A DNA stretch of 64,000 nt, taken from assembly GCF_024171735.1 (NCBI RefSeq), contig NZ_JAMTCH010000005.1:496001-560000 (forward strand). The letters run 5' to 3'. The DNA is from Prauserella alba. GTDB taxonomy: Bacteria > Actinomycetota > Actinomycetes > Mycobacteriales > Pseudonocardiaceae. Numbering within the stretch: position 1 is the stretch's first letter; each line of letters begins with the position of its first letter. A model generated the notes under the pieces. It searched no databases and was not told where the DNA came from. It worked only from the letters and a program-made list of their open reading frames with translations. Below are positions 54,534 to 62,616 of this stretch, piece after piece. The position numbers and the translations under genes were made by a program.

Positions 54534-55481
54534 TCACGGGTGCGAGGTCAGATAGCCGCCCATCGAGGTGAAGAACTCCGTGCCCGCGTATTCCGTGCCG
54601 TCGTCGGTGCGCACCCGTTCGATGCGCAGGCCGTGGTTCCGGCCGAAGCGCGCGTCCGCGCCCGCGACGATCACCACGCCCTTCCCCTCGGGGTAGAAGA
54701 TCCGCCCCGGGGTGCCGCCGTACCTGCCGTCCGACACGGACGCCTCGATGATGTGGATCCGCTCGCCCTTGTAGTACGTGTAGGCGTTCGGATACGGGTC
54801 GGCCAGTGCGCGCACCAGCCGGTCGAGGTCGTCGGCGGGCCACGTCCAGTCGATGCGGCTGTCCTCGAGCGAACGCTTGTGGAAGAAGCTGGCCTTCGAC
54901 CGGTCCTGCGGGGTCCAGTCGGTGCGGCCGGAGGCGATGAACTCCAGCGCCTCGGCCACCAGTGGTTCGATGAGGTCGACCGTGGCGTGGACCAGGTCGA
55001 TCGCCGTGTCGCGCGGGCCGACGGTCACTGACTTCTGGCCGACGATCGGGCCCGCGTCGAGCTCCTCGTTCATCATGTGGGCGGTCACGCCGACCTCGGA
55101 CTCGCCGTTGATGAGCGCCCAGATGATGGGCGAGAACCCGGCGTAGGCGGGCAGCAGCGAGTCGTGGACGTTGAGCGTGCCGTGGGTCGGCAGGGTGTAG
55201 ACCTCCGGTGGCAGCCAGGTGCGCCAGTTGTTGGCGACGATCAGGTCGGGCGCCGCCTCGCGGAGCCTGTCGACGAGCGCGTCGTCGGGCCGCTGCGCCA
55301 GTACCGCCTCGACACCGTTCTCCTTGGCGAGGTCTTCGACCGAGTCGGCCAGGATCCGTTCGTAGGCGTGTTCGGACCTCGGGTGCGTGACGACCATCGC
55401 CACCTCCACGTGCTCCGAATCGAGCAGCGCACGCAGGGTGCGGTGCCCCCACGTCTGGTAGCCGAACATGACGACCCGCAT
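54534..55481 (-). CDS. Formyltransferase for hydroxyornithine (Fmt-like, siderophore synthesis)
   Basis: A 315-residue formyltetrahydrofolate-dependent transferase. The catalytic Asn104 and His106 with SLLP (108-111) are in GTLNVHDSLLPAYAG, and the catalytic Asp142 is in NEELDAGPIVGQ. It is related to methionyl-tRNA formyltransferase, but its context, divergent from ornithine N5-monooxygenase with iron boxes, points to N5-formyl-N5-hydroxyornithine, a building block of coelichelin/rhodochelin-type siderophores. ATG at 55481 has GGAGG-like CGGAGGACCG upstream. Confidence 0.88.
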   Translation of the reverse strand: MRVVMFGYQTWGHRTLRALLDSEHVEVAMVVTHPRSEHAYERILADSVEDLAKENGVEAVLAQRPDDALVDRLREAAPDLIVANNWRTWLPPEVYTLPTHGTLNVHDSLLPAYAGFSPIIWALINGESEVGVTAHMMNEELDAGPIVGQKSVTVGPRDTAIDLVHATVDLIEPLVAEALEFIASGRTDWTPQDRSKASFFHKRSLEDSRIDWTWPADDLDRLVRALADPYPNAYTYYKGERIHIIEASVSDGRYGGTPGRIFYPEGKGVVIVAGADARFGRNHGLRIERVRTDDGTEYAGTEFFTSMGGYLTSHP

Positions 55482-55517
55482 CGGTCCTCCGTAACGTCGT
55501 GGGCGAAACGCGCCCAG

Positions 55518-55536
55518 TGAAGCAAGGCTTACCTAA
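55518..55536. promoter_or_regulatory. IdeR/DmdR iron-box-like site before the formyltransferase
   Basis: On the minus strand TTAGGTAAGCCTTGCTTCA, an imperfect match (about 12 of 19) to the iron box TTAGGTTAGGCTAACCTAA, 36 nt before the start codon. Confidence 0.5.
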
Positions 55537-55601
55537 TCTGGCAACCCTTTGCTCCGGAGTCGAGGATCACCCTCAAAAGGTCTAACTGAGGCAGTCCTTA
55601 G

Positions 55602-55620
55602 TTAGGTTAGGGTAGCCTCT
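55602..55620. promoter_or_regulatory. IdeR/DmdR iron box before ornithine N5-monooxygenase
   Basis: TTAGGTTAGGGTAGCCTCT matches the iron-box consensus at 15 of 19 positions, with the left half perfect. It lies 28 nt before the monooxygenase start and would shut the gene off when iron is plentiful. Confidence 0.75.
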
Positions 55621-55648
55621 GTCTGACTGTCTCGGCGATAGGACTGGT

Positions 55649-56965
55649 ATGACACAGGGGCTCGCGGGCGATGTACCGGTGTACGACCTCGTCGGCGTGG
55701 GTTTCGGGCCGTCGAACCTCGCGCTGGCGATCGCCGTCGCCGAACACAACGACGGCGCAGCCGAGCCGGTCACCGCACAGTTCCTGGAGCAGCAGGCATC
55801 GTTCGGCTGGCACCGCGGCATGCTCATCGACGACGCGACCATGCAGGTCTCGTTCCTCAAAGACCTTGCCACGCTGCGGAACCCGACGAGCCGCTTCAGT
55901 TTTCTGTCCTATCTGCACGACCGCGGGCGGCTGGTCGAATTCGTCAACCACAAGACGTTGTTCCCGCTGCGTGCCGAGTTCCACGACTACTTCGAATGGT
56001 CGGCCGCGCAGGTCGGCGACATGGTCTCGTACGGCACCCGGGTCGCCGGCATCGAGCCGGTGTTCGACGGCGACGAGATCGCCTACGTCGACTTGCGCAC
56101 CTCGTGCGGCACCGCGTACCGGGCGCGCAACGTCGTGCTCGCGACCGGACTGCGCCCGCGGATTCCGGACGGCACCGAGTTGTCCGACCGCATCTGGCAC
56201 AACAGCGAACTGCTGCAGCGGACGCCGTCCGTCAGCAGTGACGCGCGCCGGTTCGTCGTCGTCGGCGCGGGCCAGAGCGCGGCGGAGGTGACGGCGCACC
56301 TGCACTCGACGTTCCCGGAAGCCGAGGTGTGCGCGGTGTTCTCCCGCTTCGGCTACAGCCCCTCCGACGACAGTCCGCTCGCCAACCGCATCTTCGACCC
56401 CGCCTCGGTCGACGAGTTCTTCGGCGCGCCCCAGGACGTCAAGGACCGGCTGATGAACTACCACGCCAACACGAACTACTCCGTCGTCGATCTGGAACTC
56501 ATCGAGGACCTGTACCGCCGGCTGTATCGCGAGCGGGTGCTCGGGCAGGAGCGGTTGCGCTTCTTCCACGCCTCCCGCGCGACCGACGTGGTCGAGACCG
56601 CAGGCGGCGTGCGGACGACTGTGGAATCGCTCAGCACCGGGGCGAAGGAAGTGCTCGACGCCGACGTCGTCGTGTACGCCACCGGGTACCTGCCCGCCGA
56701 CGTCGACGCCCAGCTGGACGGGCTGGCTCCGCACGTCACGCGTGATCCGGCGGGCAGGCCGAGGGTCGAGCGCGACTACCGGGCCCACGGCGGCGCGGCG
56801 TTGTCGGCGGGCGTGTACCTGCAGGGCGGCGCCACCGAGCACACCCACGGCATCACGTCGTCGCTGCTGTCGAACAACGCGATCCGTTCCGGTGAGATCC
56901 TCGACTCCGTCCTGCAGCGCCGAAACTCCCGCGTGACGGCCGAGTTCGCCGTCAGCGGGTCGTGA
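55649..56965 (+). CDS. L-ornithine N5-monooxygenase
   Basis: A 438-residue flavin N-hydroxylating enzyme (SidA/PvdA/IucD group). FAD site GVGFGPSNLAL (residues about 16-26), substrate segment WHRGMLIDDATMQVSFLKDLATLRNP in parts, NADPH site VVGAGQSAAEV, and ATGYLP. It adds a hydroxyl group to the side-chain N of ornithine (lysine is possible), the first step of hydroxamate siderophores. It is under an iron box and 88 nt before the MbtH gene. Confidence 0.93.
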   Translation: MTQGLAGDVPVYDLVGVGFGPSNLALAIAVAEHNDGAAEPVTAQFLEQQASFGWHRGMLIDDATMQVSFLKDLATLRNPTSRFSFLSYLHDRGRLVEFVNHKTLFPLRAEFHDYFEWSAAQVGDMVSYGTRVAGIEPVFDGDEIAYVDLRTSCGTAYRARNVVLATGLRPRIPDGTELSDRIWHNSELLQRTPSVSSDARRFVVVGAGQSAAEVTAHLHSTFPEAEVCAVFSRFGYSPSDDSPLANRIFDPASVDEFFGAPQDVKDRLMNYHANTNYSVVDLELIEDLYRRLYRERVLGQERLRFFHASRATDVVETAGGVRTTVESLSTGAKEVLDADVVVYATGYLPADVDAQLDGLAPHVTRDPAGRPRVERDYRAHGGAALSAGVYLQGGATEHTHGITSSLLSNNAIRSGEILDSVLQRRNSRVTAEFAVSGS

Positions 56966-57053
56966 GGGACGCGGGCACGGGGGAGAGCACCGGAACGGCC
57001 ACCGGACCCGACAAGGCCGCTGCACAGTGGACAACGGACACGAGGAGTGAGAG

Positions 57054-57245
57054 ATGAATCCGTTCGAGGACGACGAAGGCCGGTTCTACGTGCTCGCCAA
57101 CGACGAGGACCAGCATTCGCTGTGGCCGTCGTTCGTGGACGTTCCCGCGGGCTGGCGGATCGTGTTCGGTGAGGACACCCGAGACGCCTGCCTGCGATAC
57201 ATCGACGCCGAGTGGACCGACCTCCGCCCCGCGAGCATCCGCTAG
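57054..57245 (+). CDS. MbtH-like protein
   Basis: A 63-residue MbtH-like NRPS partner: [50 protein letters not shown]. These proteins bind and activate adenylation domains, so a non-ribosomal peptide synthetase for the siderophore must exist outside this window. GAGGAGTGAGAG precedes the ATG. The stop overlaps the stop of the convergent exporter gene. Confidence 0.96.
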   Translation: MNPFEDDEGRFYVLANDEDQHSLWPSFVDVPAGWRIVFGEDTRDACLRYIDAEWTDLRPASIR

Positions 57246-57556
57246 CTCACGGCTTTCAGTCCGACGACGCAGCCGATGATGCCGACGAGGAAGAGCACCT
57301 TCAGCGCCGACACCGCCTCGTCGCCGGTGGCCATGGCATAGACCACCGTGCCCACTGCGCCGATCGCCACCCACACGGCGTAGGACGTGCCGGTCGGCAG
57401 GTCACGCATCGCGTATGCCAACCCGCCCATGCTCACCGCGAGCGCGACGAAGAACACCACCGAGGGCCACAGCCTGGTGAATCCCGCGGTCTTCCCCAGC
57501 GCGGTGGCCCAGACGGCCTCGAACAGCCCCGACACGATCAGGATCAGCCACGACAT
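57242..57556 (-). CDS. SMR-family guanidinium exporter (Gdx/SugE type)
   Basis: A 104-residue four-helix transporter of the small multidrug resistance family. The essential Glu13 is in [15 protein letters not shown]; helices 2-4 follow ([60 protein letters not shown]). It exchanges guanidinium for protons. The assignment to the guanidinium subgroup, rather than general drug export, rests on the guanidine-III riboswitch directly upstream. Confidence 0.92.
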   Translation of the reverse strand: MSWLILIVSGLFEAVWATALGKTAGFTRLWPSVVFFVALAVSMGGLAYAMRDLPTGTSYAVWVAIGAVGTVVYAMATGDEAVSALKVLFLVGIIGCVVGLKAVS

Positions 57557-57570
57557 GACGCGCCCCTTCC

Positions 57571-57615
57571 GGCGGCCGTCTTGTCGCGCTTCCGGGTACG
57601 GCTCCCTCGTCCGGG
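57571..57615 (-). ncRNA. Guanidine-III riboswitch (ykkC-III)
   Basis: Read on the minus strand: CCGGACGAGG, GCCGTACCCGG, GACAAGACGGC in order, matching the conserved core of the ykkC-III motif nearly base for base (only the variable loop between CCCGG and GACAAGACGG is longer). Its 3' end abuts GGAAGGGG, the ribosome site of the exporter gene (ATG at 57556), so guanidine binding should free translation. Confidence 0.88.
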
Positions 57616-57644
57616 AACCCTGAGATCGGGTCCTGCACCAGGTT

Positions 57645-58298
57645 TTACACGCTCAGCGCCGTATTGGCAGCGAGCCCGATCACCATGGTGCTCGACACCA
57701 CAGCCGTCATCAGCCGTCCCTGCGGGCCCGAGACGATGCGGCCCAGCGCCGATCCCGCGGCCACCAGCGCGAGTTGCCAGCTCGCCGACGCCGCGAACGC
57801 CGCGGCCACGAACACCACCGACCGGCAGGGGTCCGCCTGGCCTGCGCGGTCGCCGAGGACGAGGCCGTCACCGAGAACGAGCGCCGCGAAGTAGGTGAGC
57901 GTGGTCGGGTTGAGGCACGTGACCGCCAACAACACGGCGTAGCCGCCGCCGGGCGTGGTGGGTGTCGCTCGTGTCGGTGGAGCGGTGTTCCCACGTGCGT
58001 GCCGCCGGTGGTCTGCGACAGCCGACCCCGCGATCGTCACGGCGATCGCCACCAGCACCGCGGCGGACGTCCACCGCAGCGGCGTCGCCACCGGTTCGAC
58101 GGCATCGGCCACGGCGTGACCGCCCACCACGGCCAGCAGTGCGTAGCCGCCGTCCGCGGTGGCCACCCCGAGCGCGGCGCCCACCGCGACGCTCCGTCGG
58201 CAGCGGGCTGCGAGCGTGACCAGGTATGCGCCGACCGCACCGACGGGGATCGCGATGCCGTACCCCGCGACGAGGCCCGCCAGCAGCGCGCCGGTCAC
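57645..58298 (-). CDS. LysE-family exporter
   Basis: A 217-residue membrane protein with six hydrophobic segments and the LysE/RhtB family blocks: LVAGYGIAIPVGAVGAYLVTLAA at the N terminus and TCLNPTTLTYFAALVLG mid-protein. It probably exports an amino acid or related metabolite. The variable loop (HARGNTAPPTRATPTTPGGG) is polar. It is on the same strand as the guanidinium exporter, 29 nt before the riboswitch. Confidence 0.87.
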   Translation of the reverse strand: MTGALLAGLVAGYGIAIPVGAVGAYLVTLAARCRRSVAVGAALGVATADGGYALLAVVGGHAVADAVEPVATPLRWTSAAVLVAIAVTIAGSAVADHRRHARGNTAPPTRATPTTPGGGYAVLLAVTCLNPTTLTYFAALVLGDGLVLGDRAGQADPCRSVVFVAAAFAASASWQLALVAAGSALGRIVSGPQGRLMTAVVSSTMVIGLAANTALSV

Positions 58299-58441
58299 GG
58301 CTGCGTGGTGGTCGGCCTCCCGGTGACGCTCGGCTGCTGTCGCTGCACCGTGACGCCGGCGTTGACGGCGACGGCAGTGACGCCGACGACGGATACGCGG
58401 GTGCCCGACGTGGTGCCGAGCGCGGTGCGTGGGTCGGTCAT
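58295..58441 (-). CDS. Possible 48-residue peptide ahead of the LysE gene
   Basis: A short frame (MTDPRTALGTTSGTRVSVVG at the start) whose stop overlaps the LysE start by 4 bp, which hints at translational coupling. There is no clear ribosome site (TGCACGT upstream) and no recognisable domain. May not be real. Confidence 0.3.
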   Translation of the reverse strand: MTDPRTALGTTSGTRVSVVGVTAVAVNAGVTVQRQQPSVTGRPTTTQP

Positions 58442-58557
58442 ACGTGCACCTTGCGGGTGCGCTGCCGCCCGAGGCAACGGATTTTCGCGCGCCGTCCCCG
58501 CCCCGTCCCGCCGCGCCGCCTGTGCCCGTCGCCTGTTCCGCGTGCAGAACGTGCGGC

Positions 58558-58620
58558 CCGGAAACCGCAACACGGTCCCCGGAATCCGCAACACGGTCCC
58601 CCGAGAGCGCAACACGGCGG
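58558..58620. repeat. 21-bp motif repeated three times
   Basis: CCGGAAACCGCAACACGGTCC, CCGGAATCCGCAACACGGTCC and a weaker CCGAGAGCGCAACACGGCGG follow each other with a 21-nt period upstream of the siderophore permease genes. Confidence 0.7.
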
Positions 58621-58653
58621 CGTGGGGAGGCACACGTCGAGGTACGTCACTCG

Positions 58654-58672
58654 ATTGGTTAGCCTCACCTTA
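58654..58672. promoter_or_regulatory. Iron box overlapping the permease start
   Basis: ATTGGTTAGCCTCACCTTA matches the iron-box consensus at 14 of 19 positions; its last base is the A of the ATG. No ribosome site is present, and TAGCCT inside the box could be the -10, giving a leaderless mRNA. Confidence 0.7.
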
Positions 58673-59739
58673 TGCCGTTGACCGCCGGGGCCGCCGCTGA
58701 GCCTGAATCCGAACCCGCGGCCCGTACCGGCATCACCGCGCGGGGGACGCTGGCTCGGGGCGCGGGGCTCGTGGTGGCCGCGGGCGCCTTGCTGATCCTG
58801 GCGCTGGCGAGCGTGTGGTTCGGATCGAAGGGGATTCCCTTTCTGCAGACGTGGGACCTGCTGTGGCACGCCGACGGGTCGGACGCATCCGTGGTGATCC
58901 ACGAGTACCGCATTCCGCGCACGATCCTCGCCGTGCTCGTCGGTGCGAGCCTGGGCCTCGCGGGCGCGCTCATGCAGGCCCTCACCCGCAACCCGCTCGC
59001 CGATCCCGGGCTGCTCGGCATCACGATGGGCGCCTCGACCGGTGTCGCACTGGCGCTGACCTACCTGGGCATCACGACGGTGCTCGGGTACGTGTGGCTC
59101 GCGTTCGCGGGTGCCGCCGTCGCCAGCGTGGTCGTCTACGCACTCGGCAGCGCGGGCGCGCGCAACGCCACGCCCGAACGGCTCGTGGTCGCCGGCGCGG
59201 CCGTCACCGCGGTGCTGTTCGCCGTCAACAGCGGCCTCATGCTCACCGCACCGGACGCGTTCGAGGAGTTCCGGCGCTGGCAGGTCGGCTCGCTGTCCGG
59301 CCGCTACTACGACGTGCTGTGGCCGGTGCTGCCGTTCATGGCCGTCGGCGTCGTGGCTGCGTTGCTGCTCATGCGCCCACTCAACGCCCTCGCCATGGGT
59401 GATGACCTCGGCCGCGCGCTCGGTGCCCACCCGGACCGCATCCGGATCGCGGGAGCGGTCGCCATCACGCTGCTGTGCGGTGCCGCCACGGCCGCCGTCG
59501 GGCCGATCGGGTTCGTCGGACTCGCCGTGCCGCACGTCGCCCGGTTCCTCGCCGGACCCGATCAGCGCTGGGTGCTGCCGTACTCGCTCGTGCTGGCGCC
59601 CACGCTGCTCGTCGGCGCCGACCTCGTGGGCCGGGTCGTCGCCCCGCCCGCGGAGATCCAGGTCGGCATCGTCACCGCGGTGATCGGCGTTCCCGTGTTC
59701 CTCGTGCTGTGCCGCAAGCGAAAGCTGACTTCCCTGTGA
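58672..59739 (+). CDS. FecCD-type iron-siderophore ABC permease 1
   Basis: A 355-residue permease with about nine to ten membrane helices. Family marks: YRIPRTILAVLVGASLGLAGALMQALTRNPLADPGLLGITMGAS in parts, and GPIGFVGLAVPHVARFLAGPDQRW near the C terminus (contact with the ATPase). It forms the membrane channel for ferric siderophore with the next gene product. The start coincides with an iron box; the stop overlaps the next GTG by 4 bp. Confidence 0.95.
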   Translation: MPLTAGAAAEPESEPAARTGITARGTLARGAGLVVAAGALLILALASVWFGSKGIPFLQTWDLLWHADGSDASVVIHEYRIPRTILAVLVGASLGLAGALMQALTRNPLADPGLLGITMGASTGVALALTYLGITTVLGYVWLAFAGAAVASVVVYALGSAGARNATPERLVVAGAAVTAVLFAVNSGLMLTAPDAFEEFRRWQVGSLSGRYYDVLWPVLPFMAVGVVAALLLMRPLNALAMGDDLGRALGAHPDRIRIAGAVAITLLCGAATAAVGPIGFVGLAVPHVARFLAGPDQRWVLPYSLVLAPTLLVGADLVGRVVAPPAEIQVGIVTAVIGVPVFLVLCRKRKLTSL

Positions 59740-60884
59740 CCCCGCCGCCGACCACCGATCCCGAAGCCGGCCCCGCCGAGGCCGACGCCGCCGACCGCGG
59801 GACCGCCGCGCCGGGCTCCGGCCCCCGGCGCGCAGGCACCCGGTCCGTCACCGGGCGCGTCGTCCGTGCGGGCGGCCTGTCGTTGCGCGTCGCCCCGCGG
59901 ACGCTCACGGTCGGCACCGCCGCCGCGGTGCTGCTCGCCGCCGTCATGGTCGTGACGCTGACCGCGGGCGAGTACTCGCTGACGCTCGGCCAGGTGCTGG
60001 CCTCCCTCGCGGGCCGCGGCGACGAGACGGGCGACTTCGTCGTCTACACGCTGATGCTGCCGCGGCTGCTGGTGGCGGTGCTGGTCGGCGCGATGCTCGC
60101 CGTGAGCGGCGGGATCCTGCAGACCGTCACCCGCAACTCGCTCGGCAGTCCCGACGTCATCGGGTTCACCAGCTCGGCCGCCACCGGCGCGCTCGTCGTC
60201 ATCACGGTGCTCGGCGGCACGATGCTGCAGGTCTCGCTCGGCGCGCTGATCGGCGGTGTCGTCGCGGCGCTGCTGATCTACGTGCTCGCCTACCACCGCG
60301 GCGTGAGCGGTCTGCGGTTCGTGCTGATGGGCATCGGCATCAACGCACTGGCCGTCGCCGCGAACTCGTTCCTCATCACGCGCGCCAGCCTGCACGACGC
60401 GCTCACCGCGCAGGCGTGGCTCGTCGGCAGCGTCAACTCGCGCGGCTGGGAACACGTCGTCGCCGCCGCCGTCACGCTGGCCGTGCTGCTGCCCGCGGCG
60501 CTGTCGCGGACACGGTCGCTGTCGATGATGGAACTCGGCGACGACACCGCGAGCGCGCTCGGCGTGCGCACCGGGCGCGACCGGACGCTGCTGATCGGTG
60601 TGAGCGTGCTGCTCGCGGCCTTCGCCGTCGCCGCGGCGGGGCCGATCACGTTCGTCGCCCTCGCCGCACCGCAGCTCACGCGCAGGCTCACCCGCTCGTC
60701 GTCGCCGGGCCTGGTGACGACCGCGCTCGTCGGGGCGTTGCTGCTGGCCACGGGAGACCTGCTGGTGCAGCAGCTGTTCCCCGCGGCGCAACTGCCCGTC
60801 GGAACGGCCACGGGCTGTGTCGGCGGTCTCTACTTGATCTGGCTGCTGGCGTCGGAATGGCGCGGAAAGGGCAGGTACGCATGA
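59736..60884 (+). CDS. FecCD-type iron-siderophore ABC permease 2
   Basis: A 382-residue permease. After a 50-residue polar, Pro/Ala-rich N-terminal tail, helices begin at TVGTAAAVLLAAVMVVTLTAG; LMLPRLLVAVLVGAMLAVSGGILQTVTRNSLGSPDVIGF in parts and GPITFVALAAPQLTRRLTRSS are family marks. It pairs with permease 1. The GTG at 59736 overlaps the previous stop, and its own stop overlaps the ATPase ATG. Confidence 0.94.
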   Translation: MTPPPTTDPEAGPAEADAADRGTAAPGSGPRRAGTRSVTGRVVRAGGLSLRVAPRTLTVGTAAAVLLAAVMVVTLTAGEYSLTLGQVLASLAGRGDETGDFVVYTLMLPRLLVAVLVGAMLAVSGGILQTVTRNSLGSPDVIGFTSSAATGALVVITVLGGTMLQVSLGALIGGVVAALLIYVLAYHRGVSGLRFVLMGIGINALAVAANSFLITRASLHDALTAQAWLVGSVNSRGWEHVVAAAVTLAVLLPAALSRTRSLSMMELGDDTASALGVRTGRDRTLLIGVSVLLAAFAVAAAGPITFVALAAPQLTRRLTRSSSPGLVTTALVGALLLATGDLLVQQLFPAAQLPVGTATGCVGGLYLIWLLASEWRGKGRYA

Positions 60885-61759
60885 CGAGGCTGCGCGCCGA
60901 GGACCTCACGCTCGCCTACGACCAGGCGACGGTCGCGCGGGAACTGTCCGTCGACATCCCCGACGGGTCGTTCACCGTGATCATCGGCCCCAACGCGTGC
61001 GGCAAGTCGACGTTGCTCAAGGCGCTCGCGCGGATGCTGAAACCCAAGGCGGGCGCGGTGCACCTCGACGGCAAGGCGATCACGTCGCAGCGGTCGAAGG
61101 ACGTGGCCAAGCGGCTGGGCCTGCTGCCGCAGTCGTCGACCGCGCCGGGCGGCATCACCGTCGGCGACCTGGTCGCCCGTGGCCGGTACCCGCACCAGAG
61201 CGTGCTCCGGCAGTGGTCGGCCGAGGACGAGGCCGTGGTGGCCGAGTCGATGCGGCTCACCGGTGTCGCCGGCCTGGCCGAGCGGGTCGTGGACGAACTG
61301 TCCGGCGGGCAACGGCAACGGGTGTGGCTGGCGATGGTGCTGGCCCAGCAGACGCCGATCCTGCTGCTCGACGAGCCGACGACGTTCCTCGACATCGCCC
61401 ACCAGATCGAGGTTCTCGACCTGTGCGCCGACCTCCACGACGACGGCGAGCACACCCTCGTCGCCGTGCTGCACGACCTCAACCAGGCGTGCCGCTACGC
61501 CACGAACCTGGTCGTCATGCGCCCCGGCGGGGTCGTCGCGGCGCAGGGCGAGCCGTCGGAGATCGTCACCGCCGACCTGGTCGAGGACGTGTTCGGCCTG
61601 CCGTGCCGCGTCATCGACGACCCCGAGACCGGAACGCCGATGATCGTTCCCGCCGCCCGCACCGCCCGGTCGGAGTCGACGGGCGGGTCGGCGGAAAAGT
61701 CGGCGGGACAGTCACAACACCATGGTGCGGTTGCCGTGCACGAGGACGCGGCCCTCTAG
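60881..61759 (+). CDS. Iron-siderophore ABC transporter ATPase
   Basis: A 292-residue FepC-type ATPase: Walker A GPNACGKST (from residue 36), Q-loop LPQSS, signature LSGGQRQR (140-147), Walker B ILLLDEPTTFLD, and the switch His in VLHDLNQACRYA. It powers ferric siderophore import. The tail after TPMIVPAA (about 30 residues) is low-complexity. Its last 48 nt overlap the 3' end of purU on the other strand. No substrate-binding lipoprotein is in the window. Confidence 0.95.
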   Translation: MTRLRAEDLTLAYDQATVARELSVDIPDGSFTVIIGPNACGKSTLLKALARMLKPKAGAVHLDGKAITSQRSKDVAKRLGLLPQSSTAPGGITVGDLVARGRYPHQSVLRQWSAEDEAVVAESMRLTGVAGLAERVVDELSGGQRQRVWLAMVLAQQTPILLLDEPTTFLDIAHQIEVLDLCADLHDDGEHTLVAVLHDLNQACRYATNLVVMRPGGVVAAQGEPSEIVTADLVEDVFGLPCRVIDDPETGTPMIVPAARTARSESTGGSAEKSAGQSQHHGAVAVHEDAAL

Positions 61760-62587
61760 GTGCCACCGCAGGCCGCGCGAGAGCGTCACCTTCTCGACGT
61801 CGCGGCCCTTACGGATCATGTCGTCGACCGAATCGGTGTGGTCGACCCGCATCACGTCCTGCTCGATGATCGGCCCCGCGTCGAGGTCGGCCGTCACGTA
61901 GTGGCACGTCGCGCCGACGAGCTTGACCCCGCGCTGGTGCGCCTGGTGGTACGGCCGCGCGCCGACGAACGACGGCAGGAAACTGTGGTGGATGTTGATC
62001 GCGCGGCCCTGCCACGCCTCGCACAGCTCCGGCGGCAGGATCTGCATGAACCGTGCCAGCACCACGGCGTGCGGGTCGTGGGAATCGACCAGCTTCGCAA
62101 CCTGGTCGAACGCCGCGGCCTTCGACTCGGCGTCCGTGCCGAAGGGCACGTGGTGGAACGGGATCCCGTGCGCACGCGTGATGTCGGCGAGGTGTTCGTG
62201 GTTGCCGACCACGGCGGCGACGTCGACGTCCAGCTCCCCGGAGGCGACCCGCCCCAGCAGGTCGTACAGGCAGTGGGCCTCCTTCGACACGAGGATCACC
62301 ACGCGCCTGCGCTCGGCGCTGTCGAGGACCTTCCAGTCCGCCTCGGCGCCCAGCGACCGCGCGATACCGGCGAACCGTGCGCGCAGCTCGGCGATGTCGA
62401 ACGGCACCGACTCGGCCGTCACCACCTGGCGCGTGAAGAACCAGCCCGTGTCCGGGTCGGTGTGGTAGGACGAGTCGGTGATCCAGCCGCCGAGTTCGGC
62501 GAGGAACGACGAGATGCGGGCGACGATTCCCGTGCGGTCCCGGCAGCTGAATTTGATGACGTACTTGCGCGTATCGGGCACGGCCAC
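61712..62587 (-). CDS. purU: Formyltetrahydrofolate deformylase
   Basis: A 291-residue PurU: N-terminal ACT domain (YVIKFSCRDRTGIVARISSFLAELGGWITDSS in parts) and a C-terminal formyltransferase-like hydrolase domain (INIHHSFLPSFVGARPYHQAH; TADLDAGPIIEQDVMRVDH). It hydrolyses 10-formyl-THF to THF and formate, balancing one-carbon pools. The nearby siderophore formyltransferase uses the same cofactor; that may be coincidence. Its 3' end overlaps the ATPase gene by 48 nt. Confidence 0.95.
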   Translation of the reverse strand: MAVPDTRKYVIKFSCRDRTGIVARISSFLAELGGWITDSSYHTDPDTGWFFTRQVVTAESVPFDIAELRARFAGIARSLGAEADWKVLDSAERRRVVILVSKEAHCLYDLLGRVASGELDVDVAAVVGNHEHLADITRAHGIPFHHVPFGTDAESKAAAFDQVAKLVDSHDPHAVVLARFMQILPPELCEAWQGRAINIHHSFLPSFVGARPYHQAHQRGVKLVGATCHYVTADLDAGPIIEQDVMRVDHTDSVDDMIRKGRDVEKVTLSRGLRWHLEGRVLVHGNRTMVL

Positions 62588-62616
62588 CCATTATCCGCCG
62601 ACGGTGTTCACGCTGG

